DNA of 64,000 nt from CAWBXL01 sp963837365 (GTDB lineage Bacteria; Acidobacteriota; Terriglobia; Terriglobales; Acidobacteriaceae), in the NCBI GenBank assembly GCA_963837365.1, contig CAWIMW010000003.1, positions 62,001 through 126,000 of the forward strand, read 5' to 3'. Below are positions 52,295 through 60,744 of the stretch, piece by piece. The first letter of the stretch is position 1; each line of letters starts with the position of its first letter. The translations under genes and the position numbers were made by a program. The notes under the pieces are model-generated. The model saw nothing but the letters and a program-made list of their open reading frames with translations, ran no database searches and was not told the DNA's origin.

Positions 52295-53029
52295 TTACTT
52301 CTCGTACACGAAATGGCCCCGGCGGTTCTGCTGCCAGCACTCTTCGTTGGATTCAGTGCAGAATGGCCGCTCTTTGCCGTAGCTGATGGTTTGAATGCGT
52401 TCGGCACCGATCCCGGCCTGGGTCAAGGCGGTCTTTACCGCATTGGCACGATTGTCACCTAATGCCAGGTTGTATTCGGTGGAACCGCGCTCATCGCAGT
52501 GCCCTTCAACGGTGAACTTGATTCCGGGATGCTGCTTCAGGAAATCAACGTCCCCCTGCAAGCTAGCCTGCTGATCGGGGCGAATGTCCGCTGCGTCGTA
52601 GTTGAAGTAAACGTCCTTCACACTCTGCGAGAACAGCTCTTCTTCCGTCGGAGACGGCGGCGGAGGCGGCGGAGGCGGCGGTGCATTCACGGTCACACGT
52701 GCCGTGGCCTCTTGCGTTCCTCCCGCACCCTTCGCGGCCAGATGATAGGTGGTCGAATCAGCGGGCGTGACCTGCTGTGAGCCGCTGGCTTGCACTGCGC
52801 CGATACCGTCAATACTGACGTCAGTGGCATTGGTCGTCTCCCACGTCAGAGTAACGGCTTGGCCTTTGTCCACGGTATTCGGACTGGCCGTTAAAGAGGC
52901 CGTAGGTGCGGCCGGTGGTGGCGGCGGTGGTGGTGGCGGCGGCGCAACTTTCTTCTTGCAGGCTGACAACATCATGACGGCGCCTAAGGCGAGAACGAAT
53001 GCGCTTCTTTTTAAGATTTGATGGTTCAC
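52295..53029 (-). CDS. pal: Peptidoglycan-associated lipoprotein Pal with Ig-like insert
   Basis: 244 residues from a GTG at 53029 with GGGGAGGAG just upstream. A lipoprotein signal ends in MMLSAC. Unlike classical Pal there are two polyproline runs (ten Pro at about 28-37, nine Pro near 120). They enclose a small Ig-like unit (TASPNTVDKGQAVTLTWETT to ARVTVN). The C-terminal OmpA-like domain has KDVYFNYDAADIRPDQQ and EGHCDERGSTEYNLALGDNR, the peptidoglycan-binding site. It anchors the outer membrane to the wall together with TolB. The downstream neighbour cpoB and upstream tolB confirm the role. Confidence 0.95.
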   Translation of the reverse strand: MNHQILKRSAFVLALGAVMMLSACKKKVAPPPPPPPPPPAAPTASLTASPNTVDKGQAVTLTWETTNATDVSIDGIGAVQASGSQQVTPADSTTYHLAAKGAGGTQEATARVTVNAPPPPPPPPPSPTEEELFSQSVKDVYFNYDAADIRPDQQASLQGDVDFLKQHPGIKFTVEGHCDERGSTEYNLALGDNRANAVKTALTQAGIGAERIQTISYGKERPFCTESNEECWQQNRRGHFVYEK

Positions 53030-53126
53030 TTGCTCCTCCCCATTTCGATATTTTGTCTTTATTCGTCGTGCGTCAAATACGAAAATGCATTCTCGCTGGT
53101 TGACGGCCAACGAGCAAAGACCGATT

Positions 53127-54452
53127 TCACTTCCAACTCCAGTTGGGTTGTGAATTACTGCCTGAAGTTGTTAAAGCCCTTTGACTTGTTCCATCTGCCA
53201 GCATAGTCCAAATTTGCAGGCTTCCGGAACGGTTGGACTGAAAAACTATATGCCGTCCATCCGGCGACCAGCTGGGAAAATCATTGCGCCCGCCGTCGTG
53301 TGTCAACTGTACGAACTGTTTGCTGGCGATGTCCATCAAATAAATATCCTGCGAGCCGGGCTCTCCGGGACCATAGTGACGGATCCAAGAGAACGTCAGA
53401 AATTGCCCGTTGGGCGACCACGACGGCGATACCGCATAACCTTGGTCAGTTACGCGCTGGACGTTGGTCCCATCGGCTTCCGCAGTATAAATCTGCGGCA
53501 GGCCGGTACGTCCACTGACCCACGCAATCTGCGATCCTGTTTTGCGGTTCCAGGTGGGCGAAACGTCCGGTCCCTTAGAAGCGGTAACGCGCTTCAAATT
53601 CGTTCCGGAATTGTCCACCGTATAGATTTCCGGATCGCCACTACGCGAAGAGGAAAAAGCAATTCGCGTCCCGTCCGGTGCCCAGGATGGAGATAGGTTG
53701 GTGCCACTGAACCGGGGAAACGCGACCATGCGGTTCAGATCCAGGGAGTACATCAGAATTTCCCATCCGGACTTGGTCAGGGAACTGAAAGCAATACGTG
53801 AACCGTCCGGCGAAGGATGGGGCGAAAGGGAAATGGCTCCCAGGTGAGTCACCGCATGTTGGTTGGCGCCATCATAGTCCATGGCCCATATTTCTTTCCT
53901 GCCGCTGCGGGCGCTCACAAAATAGATTTTGCTTTCAGTGATACCCGCGATACCGCCGCCTAGGCGAAAAATAATTTCATTGGCAAATTTGTGGGCAATA
54001 GTACGGGCCGCTTCTGGGGAAGCCTGATCGGTGTACTGTTTGCCCAGGATTTGCGGAGAGGTTGTGTTCTTGACATCGTAGAGCCAGCCTTGGACTGTAA
54101 CATTCGATCCCGTCACACCCAGATTGCCAAAGGCCAACATAGCAGCGTTGGGGGGCGGCGCATTCCATTGCTCAAATTTCACATCCGACGGCGATCCCAC
54201 CGGCGTAGTCGGATTGAAGCTCTTGGATACCATGTCAAAAATGCCGGCGTTGTCGAGGTCGTTCCAAAGCGTATCGTTGAATACCTTTTGCAATTCTGTA
54301 TTTTTGGCATCTTGAGTGGAAGGCTGGAAATCGGCTGTCGCCAGGCGGACTTTTTCTACGCCTAGTCCCGTACCGGTCTTAATCCAGTCCTGTGCCGCGC
54401 CGTAGGACAGCAGCAAAATGAGAGCGATAATGTGCCAGACAAATCTTTTCAT
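53127..54452 (-). CDS. tolB: Tol-Pal system protein TolB
   Basis: 441 residues from the ATG at 54452 (MKRFVWHIIALILLLSYGAA), a signal peptide; ten more codons are open upstream. The N-terminal alpha/beta domain (residues 30-170) is followed by a six-bladed beta-propeller with repeated units. These are seen as KIYFVSARSGRKEIWAMDYD, SPHPSPDGSRIAFSS, LSPSWAPDGTRIAFSSSRSG and FPSWSPDGRHIVFQSNRSGS. TolB is a periplasmic partner of Pal and TolA in outer-membrane constriction. It lies between the TolA/TonB-like gene and pal in the standard order. Confidence 0.96.
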   Translation of the reverse strand: MKRFVWHIIALILLLSYGAAQDWIKTGTGLGVEKVRLATADFQPSTQDAKNTELQKVFNDTLWNDLDNAGIFDMVSKSFNPTTPVGSPSDVKFEQWNAPPPNAAMLAFGNLGVTGSNVTVQGWLYDVKNTTSPQILGKQYTDQASPEAARTIAHKFANEIIFRLGGGIAGITESKIYFVSARSGRKEIWAMDYDGANQHAVTHLGAISLSPHPSPDGSRIAFSSLTKSGWEILMYSLDLNRMVAFPRFSGTNLSPSWAPDGTRIAFSSSRSGDPEIYTVDNSGTNLKRVTASKGPDVSPTWNRKTGSQIAWVSGRTGLPQIYTAEADGTNVQRVTDQGYAVSPSWSPNGQFLTFSWIRHYGPGEPGSQDIYLMDIASKQFVQLTHDGGRNDFPSWSPDGRHIVFQSNRSGSLQIWTMLADGTSQRALTTSGSNSQPNWSWK

Positions 54453-54460
54453 GGGTATAT

Positions 54461-55237
54461 CTATCTTTTGTAGTCGAACCAAAACTCTACGGAAACCTTA
54501 TTCCCCGTATAATCCGGGGGCAAGGGACCAAAAGTGTCAATGCGCTGGATGGCCCGAATCGCCGACTGATCGAGCGATGGTACGCCGCTTGATTGCTCAA
54601 TCTGTACGTTACTAGGCCGCCCGTCGCGCTGAACGTCGAAGCTTACATATACGCGCTGCGCATCCTGAATACGCGGGTCGATTTCGTACTTCAGCCAGTT
54701 ATCCGAGACCTTCTGTTGCACCACGCGTACATACCAAGCATACCGGGTCCCGAAATCGCCGCCACCTCCGGTAAAGCCAAAGCCCCCTTTAGCGCCCGCC
54801 GCGCTAAAGGTGCCGTAAGGCCCGCTGACTGGACCGCCCTGACCGTAGGGCACGACATTGTTGGCCTCTTCCTGCGGCTGGGCTTTTTGCTGTTTGCTGC
54901 TGGTATCAGGCTTGCGTCTCTTCGTGTTCTTGTCGGGAATGGCGATGGCGTCGGGGACGTCTTCCTCCGCTTTGGGCTGAGATTGCGTCAGCCCCTTGGA
55001 TTCATTGGCTAGAACATTCTGCTTCTCAGCCCGTGTGGCGGGCAGGGGGACGGTACTGACCAGAGTTACACCCATCGCCTCTCCCTCGCCACCTGAACCC
55101 CAACCTGCGCCATTCCCGGCGGGCGCGATCACGGCGTAACCCACGATGCTTGCAGCCACGAGAATGTGTAATACCGCCGACCAACTCAGGTTGCGGCCCC
55201 AACGGTCGTGTTCAAAGAAGATTTCAGTGCTTGCCAT
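54461..55237 (-). CDS. TolA/TonB-like energy transducer
   Basis: 258 residues from the ATG at 55237, overlapping the tolR stop by 14 bases. A short cytosolic head precedes one membrane helix (about residues 18-38), then a long flexible linker rich in Lys, Gln, Pro and Glu (QPKAEEDVPDAIAIPDKNTK). A C-terminal TonB-type domain runs from about 165: VRVVQQKVSDNWLKYEIDPR, VYVSFDVQRDGRPSNVQIEQ and SSGVPSLDQSAIRAIQ. In the tol operon it stands where TolA is expected and should carry energy from TolQR to TolB and Pal. By sequence alone it could be called TonB. Confidence 0.88.
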   Translation of the reverse strand: MASTEIFFEHDRWGRNLSWSAVLHILVAASIVGYAVIAPAGNGAGWGSGGEGEAMGVTLVSTVPLPATRAEKQNVLANESKGLTQSQPKAEEDVPDAIAIPDKNTKRRKPDTSSKQQKAQPQEEANNVVPYGQGGPVSGPYGTFSAAGAKGGFGFTGGGGDFGTRYAWYVRVVQQKVSDNWLKYEIDPRIQDAQRVYVSFDVQRDGRPSNVQIEQSSGVPSLDQSAIRAIQRIDTFGPLPPDYTGNKVSVEFWFDYKR

Positions 55238-55649
55238 GACTATCAAGCGGCTGGGTGACGATGCTCACGTTGGTGATACCGGATTGTTTGACCGCATCCA
55301 TCACGGTTGCAAACGCGCCAAAAGGGACATCTTCATCAGCCCGTATGAAGATGAACTGGTGCTGCGGGTCCCTTATCTTTTGATGCAGTTTGGCGGCTAT
55401 TTCGTTGATATTGACCGGGTCATTTCCCATAAATACCCGCTGTTTCTTGTCAATACTGATGACCATGCGCTCTTCGGTGATCTCTTTTACGGTGCGGGTG
55501 CGCGGGACGTTCACTTCGATACCTGATTGCAGCACCGGCGCCGTCACCATAAAAATGATCAGCAGCACCAGTACCACGTCCACCAGTGGAGTGATATTGA
55601 TGTCGGAGAGCGAAGTCTGCGTCCGCCCGTTGCCAGCCGTGAAAGCCAT
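55224..55649 (-). CDS. tolR: Biopolymer transport protein TolR/ExbD
   Basis: A 141-residue protein with the ExbD/TolR signature SDINITPLVDVVLVLLIIFMVTAP at about residues 15-38; the Asp in PLVDVV is the proton-carrying residue. A soluble periplasmic domain follows. With TolQ it forms the proton-driven motor of the Tol-Pal system. The ATG overlaps the tolQ stop by one base (TAATG). Confidence 0.95.
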   Translation of the reverse strand: MAFTAGNGRTQTSLSDINITPLVDVVLVLLIIFMVTAPVLQSGIEVNVPRTRTVKEITEERMVISIDKKQRVFMGNDPVNINEIAAKLHQKIRDPQHQFIFIRADEDVPFGAFATVMDAVKQSGITNVSIVTQPLDSHGKH

Positions 55650-56362
55650 TACCGCCGCACCTCGGCTGCAACCGGGCGCTCTGCTTGCTGACGCTCGACC
55701 GCATTCATCATTTCCAGGGCGAAGTCATCGCTGCGGGCAGCAAACTCGCGGATGGAATTGCCGATCAGGTTGTAGGCGATCACTGCGGGAATCGCCGCGA
55801 CCAGACCCGCAGCCGTCGTAATCAGCGCTTCCGAAATACCGGGGGCAACGGCGCGAAGCGTGGCAGCTCCAGCGGTGCCTAAACCATGGAACGCATCGAT
55901 AATTCCCCAGACGGTGCCAAATAGCCCGACAAACGGCGTTACCGCACCAGTGATCGCCAGCCACGGCATATTGCGTTCAAATCGGCTGATTTCTTCCGAC
56001 GCCGCAATCTGCATCGCCCGTTGAATCGCCAGCAGGCTGCGCACGGCCCCACTGCTTCCCATCTGGCGGCGGAATTCTTCGAACCCGCCATGGAACACTC
56101 CAACCAGGGGGCTGGGACGGAACTGCTCGGCCACAGCAGAGATGTCCTGTAGCCGGTGCGCTTTGCGGAAGGCGCGGACAAACCGCCCACTCTGTACGCG
56201 TGCGCGCTGCAATGTGCCCCATTTCGACAGAATGATCGCCCAGGAAACCAAGCTGAATGCCAGCAGTATGAGCAATACGATTTTGGCGACAAGACCCGAT
56301 TGACCGACAAGATCAACGATCTCGCCGCCGACAAAAGCTGCGGGGAATATAAGAAATACCAT
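55649..56362 (-). CDS. tolQ: MotA/TolQ/ExbB proton channel protein
   Basis: A 237-residue protein with three membrane helices: residues about 25-45, 135-160 and 175-200. The family signature is in the last two: GAVTPFVGLFGTVWGIIDAF and GISEALITTAAGLVAAIPAVIAYN. It forms the channel part of the Tol motor in the inner membrane. It is the first gene of the tolQ-tolR-tolA-tolB-pal-cpoB run. The region upstream contains no strong ribosome site, so the exact start is somewhat uncertain. Confidence 0.95.
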   Translation of the reverse strand: MVFLIFPAAFVGGEIVDLVGQSGLVAKIVLLILLAFSLVSWAIILSKWGTLQRARVQSGRFVRAFRKAHRLQDISAVAEQFRPSPLVGVFHGGFEEFRRQMGSSGAVRSLLAIQRAMQIAASEEISRFERNMPWLAITGAVTPFVGLFGTVWGIIDAFHGLGTAGAATLRAVAPGISEALITTAAGLVAAIPAVIAYNLIGNSIREFAARSDDFALEMMNAVERQQAERPVAAEVRR

Positions 56363-56515
56363 TAGTTTTAGGAGAACGCCTGCAAGGATTATAGATCACG
56401 GCTGGATGATTGCTTCAGCGTGAACCCCATCAGGTAACGTACTTATGGGTTGGAGCGCGCCTGGCGGTTGAGAGTGTTAATCTAATGCGCGTTGTATTAG
56501 AGGGGGCTCATTTCC

Positions 56516-57679
56516 ATGAAAAAGACCAGCGTGGATCGCCGAGATTTTCTCAAAGGGATTGCCGGTTCGGCAGGAGTCATGTCAGCCTTTCCCTTGCAGA
56601 GCTTTGCCGGTATTCCAGTCCGGTCCAGTTCCGTGGAGAGTGCGCAAGGCATGGGCGGCGGCATGAGTTCTCCCAAAATCAAGTTCGCGGTAATCGGATT
56701 CAACCACTACCACATCTTCAGCCAGATTGAAGCAACGATACGCGGCGGCGGAGAATTCGCTGCCGCCGATTTGACCGGAGCACAACCTGACCTGGGGGCC
56801 GATTTCAAGAAGCGTTTTCCGGCAGTGAAGATAGTGCGCGAAGAAAATGAAATTCTGGAAGACCCTTCCATCCAGCTGGTCCTGAGCGCTGCGATTCCGG
56901 AAGACCGCGCGCCCATCGGCATCCGCGTGATGAAACATGGCAAGGACTACATGTCCGACAAGCCGGGCATCATCACGCTAGAGCAGTTGGCCGAGGTCCG
57001 CAAAGTGCAGGCGGAGACCAAGCAGATTTACTCCATCATGTACAGCGAGCGGGTCGAGAACAGAGCCACGGTGAGGGCTGGAGAACTGGTCAAAACAGGA
57101 GCGATTGGAAGAGTCGTCCAGACGATCGGCCTGGGCCCGCACCGTATGAATGTGAAGGCAAGGCCGGAGTGGTTCTTCGATAAGAAACGCTACGGCGGCA
57201 TTTTGTGCGATATCGGTTCCCACCAGGGCGACCAGTTTCTGTTCTTCACTGGATCGACGCAGGCGGAGGTGGTGGCGTCCGAGTCGGGTAATCTCAATAA
57301 TCACCAGTATCCAAACTTCGAGGATTTCGGCGACGTGATGCTGCGCGGCAATGGCGGCACCGGATACATCCGCCTGGATTGGTTCACTCCGGATGGCTTG
57401 GCGACTTGGGGCGATGGACGCCTGACAATTTTGGGAACTGACGGGTTTATGGAAGTTCGTAAGAACATTGATATCGCGGGGCGTCTCGGCGGCAGCCATC
57501 TGTTCCTGGTGGATCAGAAGCAGACCCAGTACATTGACTGCGCCAATCAGGAACTGCCTTACGGGCCACAGTTGGTTTCGGACGTCCTCAACCGGACTGA
57601 GACTGCGATGACCCAGGAACACTGCTTCCTGGCGACAGAGATCATGTTGAAGGCGCAGCAGCAGGCGCAGAAGTTGTAA
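56516..57679 (+). CDS. Gfo/Idh/MocA family oxidoreductase with Tat signal
   Basis: A 387-residue protein whose N-terminus has a twin-arginine signal, KKTSVDRRDFLKGIAGSAGV at residues 2-21, followed by a cleavage region near residue 33. The NAD(P)-binding fold begins IKFAVIGFNHYHIFSQIEA at about residue 50, the EKP-like motif appears as YMSDKPGIITLEQLAEV, and the C-terminal domain carries GGILCDIGSHQGDQFLFFTG. These enzymes oxidise or rearrange sugars with tightly bound NAD(P). Export in folded form with cofactor fits the use of the Tat pathway encoded at 4.5-5.6 kb. Substrate is unknown. Confidence 0.88.
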   Translation: MKKTSVDRRDFLKGIAGSAGVMSAFPLQSFAGIPVRSSSVESAQGMGGGMSSPKIKFAVIGFNHYHIFSQIEATIRGGGEFAAADLTGAQPDLGADFKKRFPAVKIVREENEILEDPSIQLVLSAAIPEDRAPIGIRVMKHGKDYMSDKPGIITLEQLAEVRKVQAETKQIYSIMYSERVENRATVRAGELVKTGAIGRVVQTIGLGPHRMNVKARPEWFFDKKRYGGILCDIGSHQGDQFLFFTGSTQAEVVASESGNLNNHQYPNFEDFGDVMLRGNGGTGYIRLDWFTPDGLATWGDGRLTILGTDGFMEVRKNIDIAGRLGGSHLFLVDQKQTQYIDCANQELPYGPQLVSDVLNRTETAMTQEHCFLATEIMLKAQQQAQKL

Positions 57680-57794
57680 AAGTCTCGCTGGTACGAAGTT
57701 CTATCCCAAACTTGGAGGTTGGCCAACATTGAAAGCAACAAGGAGCCTCCCGAACAGTGGCAGACGGGTACGTTACTGCCAACTCCCCACACCG

Positions 57795-58319
57795 ATGACC
57801 GTGATGGGACGCTCTTCAAGCATCACGAATGCTTTTATCACTGCGATCATTCCTGTTATTGAACCGAGTAAAGAGGAAGAATTAGAGGCGCTTCACATAC
57901 TGGAAATTGATCCTAGCAATATTGTTTGTGCGTATTGTGGAGACAAAGCTACAGAATGGGATCATCTTCGCCCGATTATCAGCAATCAAAGACCTACTGG
58001 CTATATCACCGAAATTGCAAATCTTGTTCCAAGTTGTGGCAAATGTAATCAGTCAAAAGGTAAGTCTTACTGGAGAACCTGGATGGAGGGCAATGCGAAA
58101 TTGTCCCCCAAAACTCGCAGAATCGCCAATCTGGGGCTGCGAATCGATAGACTTCAAAGATATGAAGATTGGCGCGAGCCACGTAAAATCGACTTTGCTA
58201 AAGTCGTAGGTTCGGAGATGTGGGAGAAACATGTGGCGAATTGGCGCTCCGTACTGGATCTTCTGAAGAAGAGCCAAGTGCTGGCGAATGAAATTCGAAC
58301 TATAGTTGCGACGGCTTGA
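57795..58319 (+). CDS. HNH endonuclease
   Basis: 174 residues from an ATG at 57795; a TTG at 57729, which has GGAGG upstream, would add 22 residues and cannot be excluded. The HNH site is clear: CAYCGDKATEWDHLRPIISN, then ITEIANLVPSCGKCNQSKGK, giving two CxxC zinc pairs around the D-H and N residues. The remainder is helical. Such solitary HNH proteins include restriction and defence nucleases. The base composition is visibly more A/T-rich than the neighbours, suggesting transfer. No methylase or other partner is adjacent. Confidence 0.82.
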   Translation: MTVMGRSSSITNAFITAIIPVIEPSKEEELEALHILEIDPSNIVCAYCGDKATEWDHLRPIISNQRPTGYITEIANLVPSCGKCNQSKGKSYWRTWMEGNAKLSPKTRRIANLGLRIDRLQRYEDWREPRKIDFAKVVGSEMWEKHVANWRSVLDLLKKSQVLANEIRTIVATA

Positions 58320-58405
58320 AGGGTGGGAATCGTAGGATCCATTTTCCTGCCTGAGTAGCGAGAGGACCCCAAGATAGACGTTGCCATTCTCTTCCTAGAT
58401 GCTGC

Positions 58406-59629
58406 TTATTTCCCAAACAACTTCAAATCCACCGTATCCCCCATGATCTTATACCCTTGATCCGCCGGGTGGAGGTGGTCCCCGCTGTCCGCGGCTCCGA
58501 CCAAGTGAAACGGATTCTTCGGGTCTCTGGTCGCCGCATCCAAATCAATCACGCCATCGAACTGGCCACTGGTGCGAATCCACTGGTTCACCTTCTGCCG
58601 GTCCGCCTCGCCGTCAGGAGTGAAATAAAACGCGCCTTCGTAGGGCAAGACTGTGGCTCCATAGACACGGACGCCGTGCGCATGCGCCCGAGCGATGATC
58701 TGTTCATACGCGGCTATGAGGTCATCGGCGCTCGGAACCTGTTCGTTGCGTTCTTTGGCCCGGGTACGCCCGCCAATGTCGTTAATTCCTTCAAGTACCA
58801 CCAGCCAGCGCACGCCAGCCTGGGCCAAAACGTCGCGATCGAAGCGCGCCAACGCATTCTGTGCCGAGCGGTCATGCACCAGACGATTTCCGCCAATGCC
58901 CTCGTTGAGCACGGCAATATTCTTTGTCTTTTTGTACGCTTGCAGGCGGCGGGCCAGCACATCCGGCCAGCGGTTGTCGGCATTGATCGTAGACTTCGAG
59001 CCGTCGGTGATGGAATCACCCAGGGCGACAATCGCGGCGGCAGAATCGTCCGCCAAAACATCCACTCCGTTGATGTAATACCAGTGCTCCACCTGGACGG
59101 CGTTTGACATGTCAGGAGCTGAGACCGTATCTCCCGCCTGAAGATAAGAGACTTCATGCGATGCGAAGTGGCTGGTGATTTCCTCAGGGACTCCATTCAA
59201 GCGAATGGTGATGACCAGGTCGGAGAGCGGCGCCAGATCAAAATCTAACGGGTCGGAGTACATCGGCGCTCCCGGAGGAATAGTCAGGGATGGACTGCCG
59301 TGAAAGGTCAGAGCTTTATCGCTTTCGGGACGAATCTTGCCGTCGCCGGCGGAAACCGCAACATGCGCCGAAGGGATAGTTAGCCCTGTCGTTCCGTACG
59401 CATTGGAAAAGCGCACCCGAATCTTATGTCCACCGATGGAAACATGCACAATCTGGCGCAGTGTGCTGTCAGAAAATCCCGGAGGAGGTGGAACGCTGTT
59501 AGGCTCAATCGCCTGTGGTGCGGATGCCCAGGTCCCGACCCAATGAGGGGTTTTGTCCTTTGCGAAAGCTGAGGCGGTCAACACAACGCAAAACAGCGCA
59601 CTAGTCAGGAACTGAGCTTGTCTCTTCAA
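58406..59629 (-). CDS. SGNH/GDSL hydrolase, secreted
   Basis: 407 residues from a TTG at 59629 that has GGAGG four bases upstream and opens a good signal peptide (MKRQAQFLTSALFCVVLTAS); an ATG six codons earlier is an alternative. The four SGNH blocks are present: IVALGDSITDGSKS with the nucleophile, LNEGIGGNRLVHD, LVVLEGINDIGGRT and, near the end, DSGDHLHPADQGYK with the Asp and His. A beta-rich domain of about 180 residues precedes it. Relatives deacetylate plant polysaccharides or hydrolyse esters. It follows the CE15/deacetylase genes on the same strand. Confidence 0.88.
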   Translation of the reverse strand: MKRQAQFLTSALFCVVLTASAFAKDKTPHWVGTWASAPQAIEPNSVPPPPGFSDSTLRQIVHVSIGGHKIRVRFSNAYGTTGLTIPSAHVAVSAGDGKIRPESDKALTFHGSPSLTIPPGAPMYSDPLDFDLAPLSDLVITIRLNGVPEEITSHFASHEVSYLQAGDTVSAPDMSNAVQVEHWYYINGVDVLADDSAAAIVALGDSITDGSKSTINADNRWPDVLARRLQAYKKTKNIAVLNEGIGGNRLVHDRSAQNALARFDRDVLAQAGVRWLVVLEGINDIGGRTRAKERNEQVPSADDLIAAYEQIIARAHAHGVRVYGATVLPYEGAFYFTPDGEADRQKVNQWIRTSGQFDGVIDLDAATRDPKNPFHLVGAADSGDHLHPADQGYKIMGDTVDLKLFGK

Positions 59630-59722
59630 GGAGCCTCCGTTGTCCATGATCCAGTCTTTACATCAGGAAATTTGTTCACAAATTTGGTCGTGCCTCAATC
59701 GATTGCCGGAAGACAAAACCTT

Positions 59723-59809
59723 GAACCACGGAGTTCCACCGAGGCTTCACAGAGGAATCACAGAGGGTTTCCGTGAGCCTCTGTGATTACTCTGTGTTCT
59801 CTGTGGTTA
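59723..59809. repeat. Long palindromic repeat with CACAGAG motifs
   Basis: Arms at 59748-59766 and 59778-59796 pair in 18 of 19 positions around an 11-base loop. Outer segments AACCACGGAG and CTCTGTGGTT extend the pairing after a bulge. It sits between the deacetylase stop and the SGNH start on the minus strand. Its CAGAGG wording recalls shorter intergenic stretches near 9212 and 51270. It may end the upstream transcript, although no U-run follows. Confidence 0.6.
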
Positions 59810-59868
59810 AGCCTTTGACTTTTCCCGACAGCACCTGAGCCGCGGAAAGGAAAATCGTCCCACCAACT

Positions 59869-60744
59869 CTAACGGCAAACCGAATCAAGCTTAGCCAGCC
59901 GATTCTCAGAAGGTGGAAGTTGCAGATGCTTCACCCTCATCATCTGCTGAAGGAAAGTCCCTCCCCAATTCCCATCCAGGTCGGCGTCGGTAGCGTAAGC
60001 CGGGTCACTCTCGGCATCCGGCAGGGTAACCAGCTGGAAACCTTTCTGTTTGAGCAGCTCAAGCAGCTTGGGAAACATGACCGTCTCGAAGGCTCCGATG
60101 TGCAGGAGCATGACGTGCTTGATGTCCCGCCCGTAAACCATCTCCGCCAGTTTTTGCCCTTCAGCGAGAGAATCAACCGCGCCATCGAGATAGCTTTGCT
60201 TCAACCCATCAACGCCTTGCTGATCGTTCTTGGCCAGGCAGCGCACGTACGGTTCGTTATATGCGTAGTCGCCAAAGCTGAGCGTGACCTCGGCGACATG
60301 GTATCCGTGCTCCTTCAGGAAGGATTCAATCGCCTTGTGTTTTTCCACTGTGTCGCCTTCCTGAAGGTAGGGGAAGCGGAGCCAGCGCCAATCCTGACCG
60401 TCCATGTATTTTTTCAGGATCGGCTCACCGGCAAGCAAATCCTGCTCAAAAGCCTCAGCAGAATTCGAGTTTAGGCCCATGTGCGAAAACGTATGGTTGC
60501 CGAGTGGAAATCCGGCATCGCGCCACAGCTTCAGGACCTGTTCGATTGAGAGGTCTTCATCAATTCGCTTGGCGTTGACAAATCCATAGACGGGCGGAGC
60601 ATTGACCGCTTGCAAGGCATGAATGATGCTGTTGGCGATATCCATGCGCGTGAGTCCCGGAGGCAATGGCCCATGGGATGGGAGATCGTCGAAGGTCAGC
60701 GCGACCGCGGCAGTCTTTCGGCGTGGCCGGTACCGCTGGTCCTT
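59869..60744 (-). pseudogene. Polysaccharide deacetylase domain (CE4/NodB-like), joined out of frame to the upstream esterase
   Basis: The frame is open from 60744 but has no ATG, GTG or TTG before the catalytic motif. The NodB motif VALTFDDLPSHGPLPPG is encoded at about 60655-60705, before the first usable start (a TTG at 60666 or ATG at 60645). The second motif FPLGNHTFSHMGLN and the later HVMLLHIGAFE are in place, so the fold is complete apart from its beginning. The frame lies one base off the CE15-like gene; removing one A from the AAA run near 60716 joins the two as ATPK-TAAVALTFDD. It is either a fusion enzyme hidden by a sequence error or a broken gene. Confidence 0.7.

Noticed and set aside
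57680..57794. Possible separate small gene between the Gfo/Idh and HNH genes
   Set aside because: The only open frame is the upstream extension of the HNH gene.
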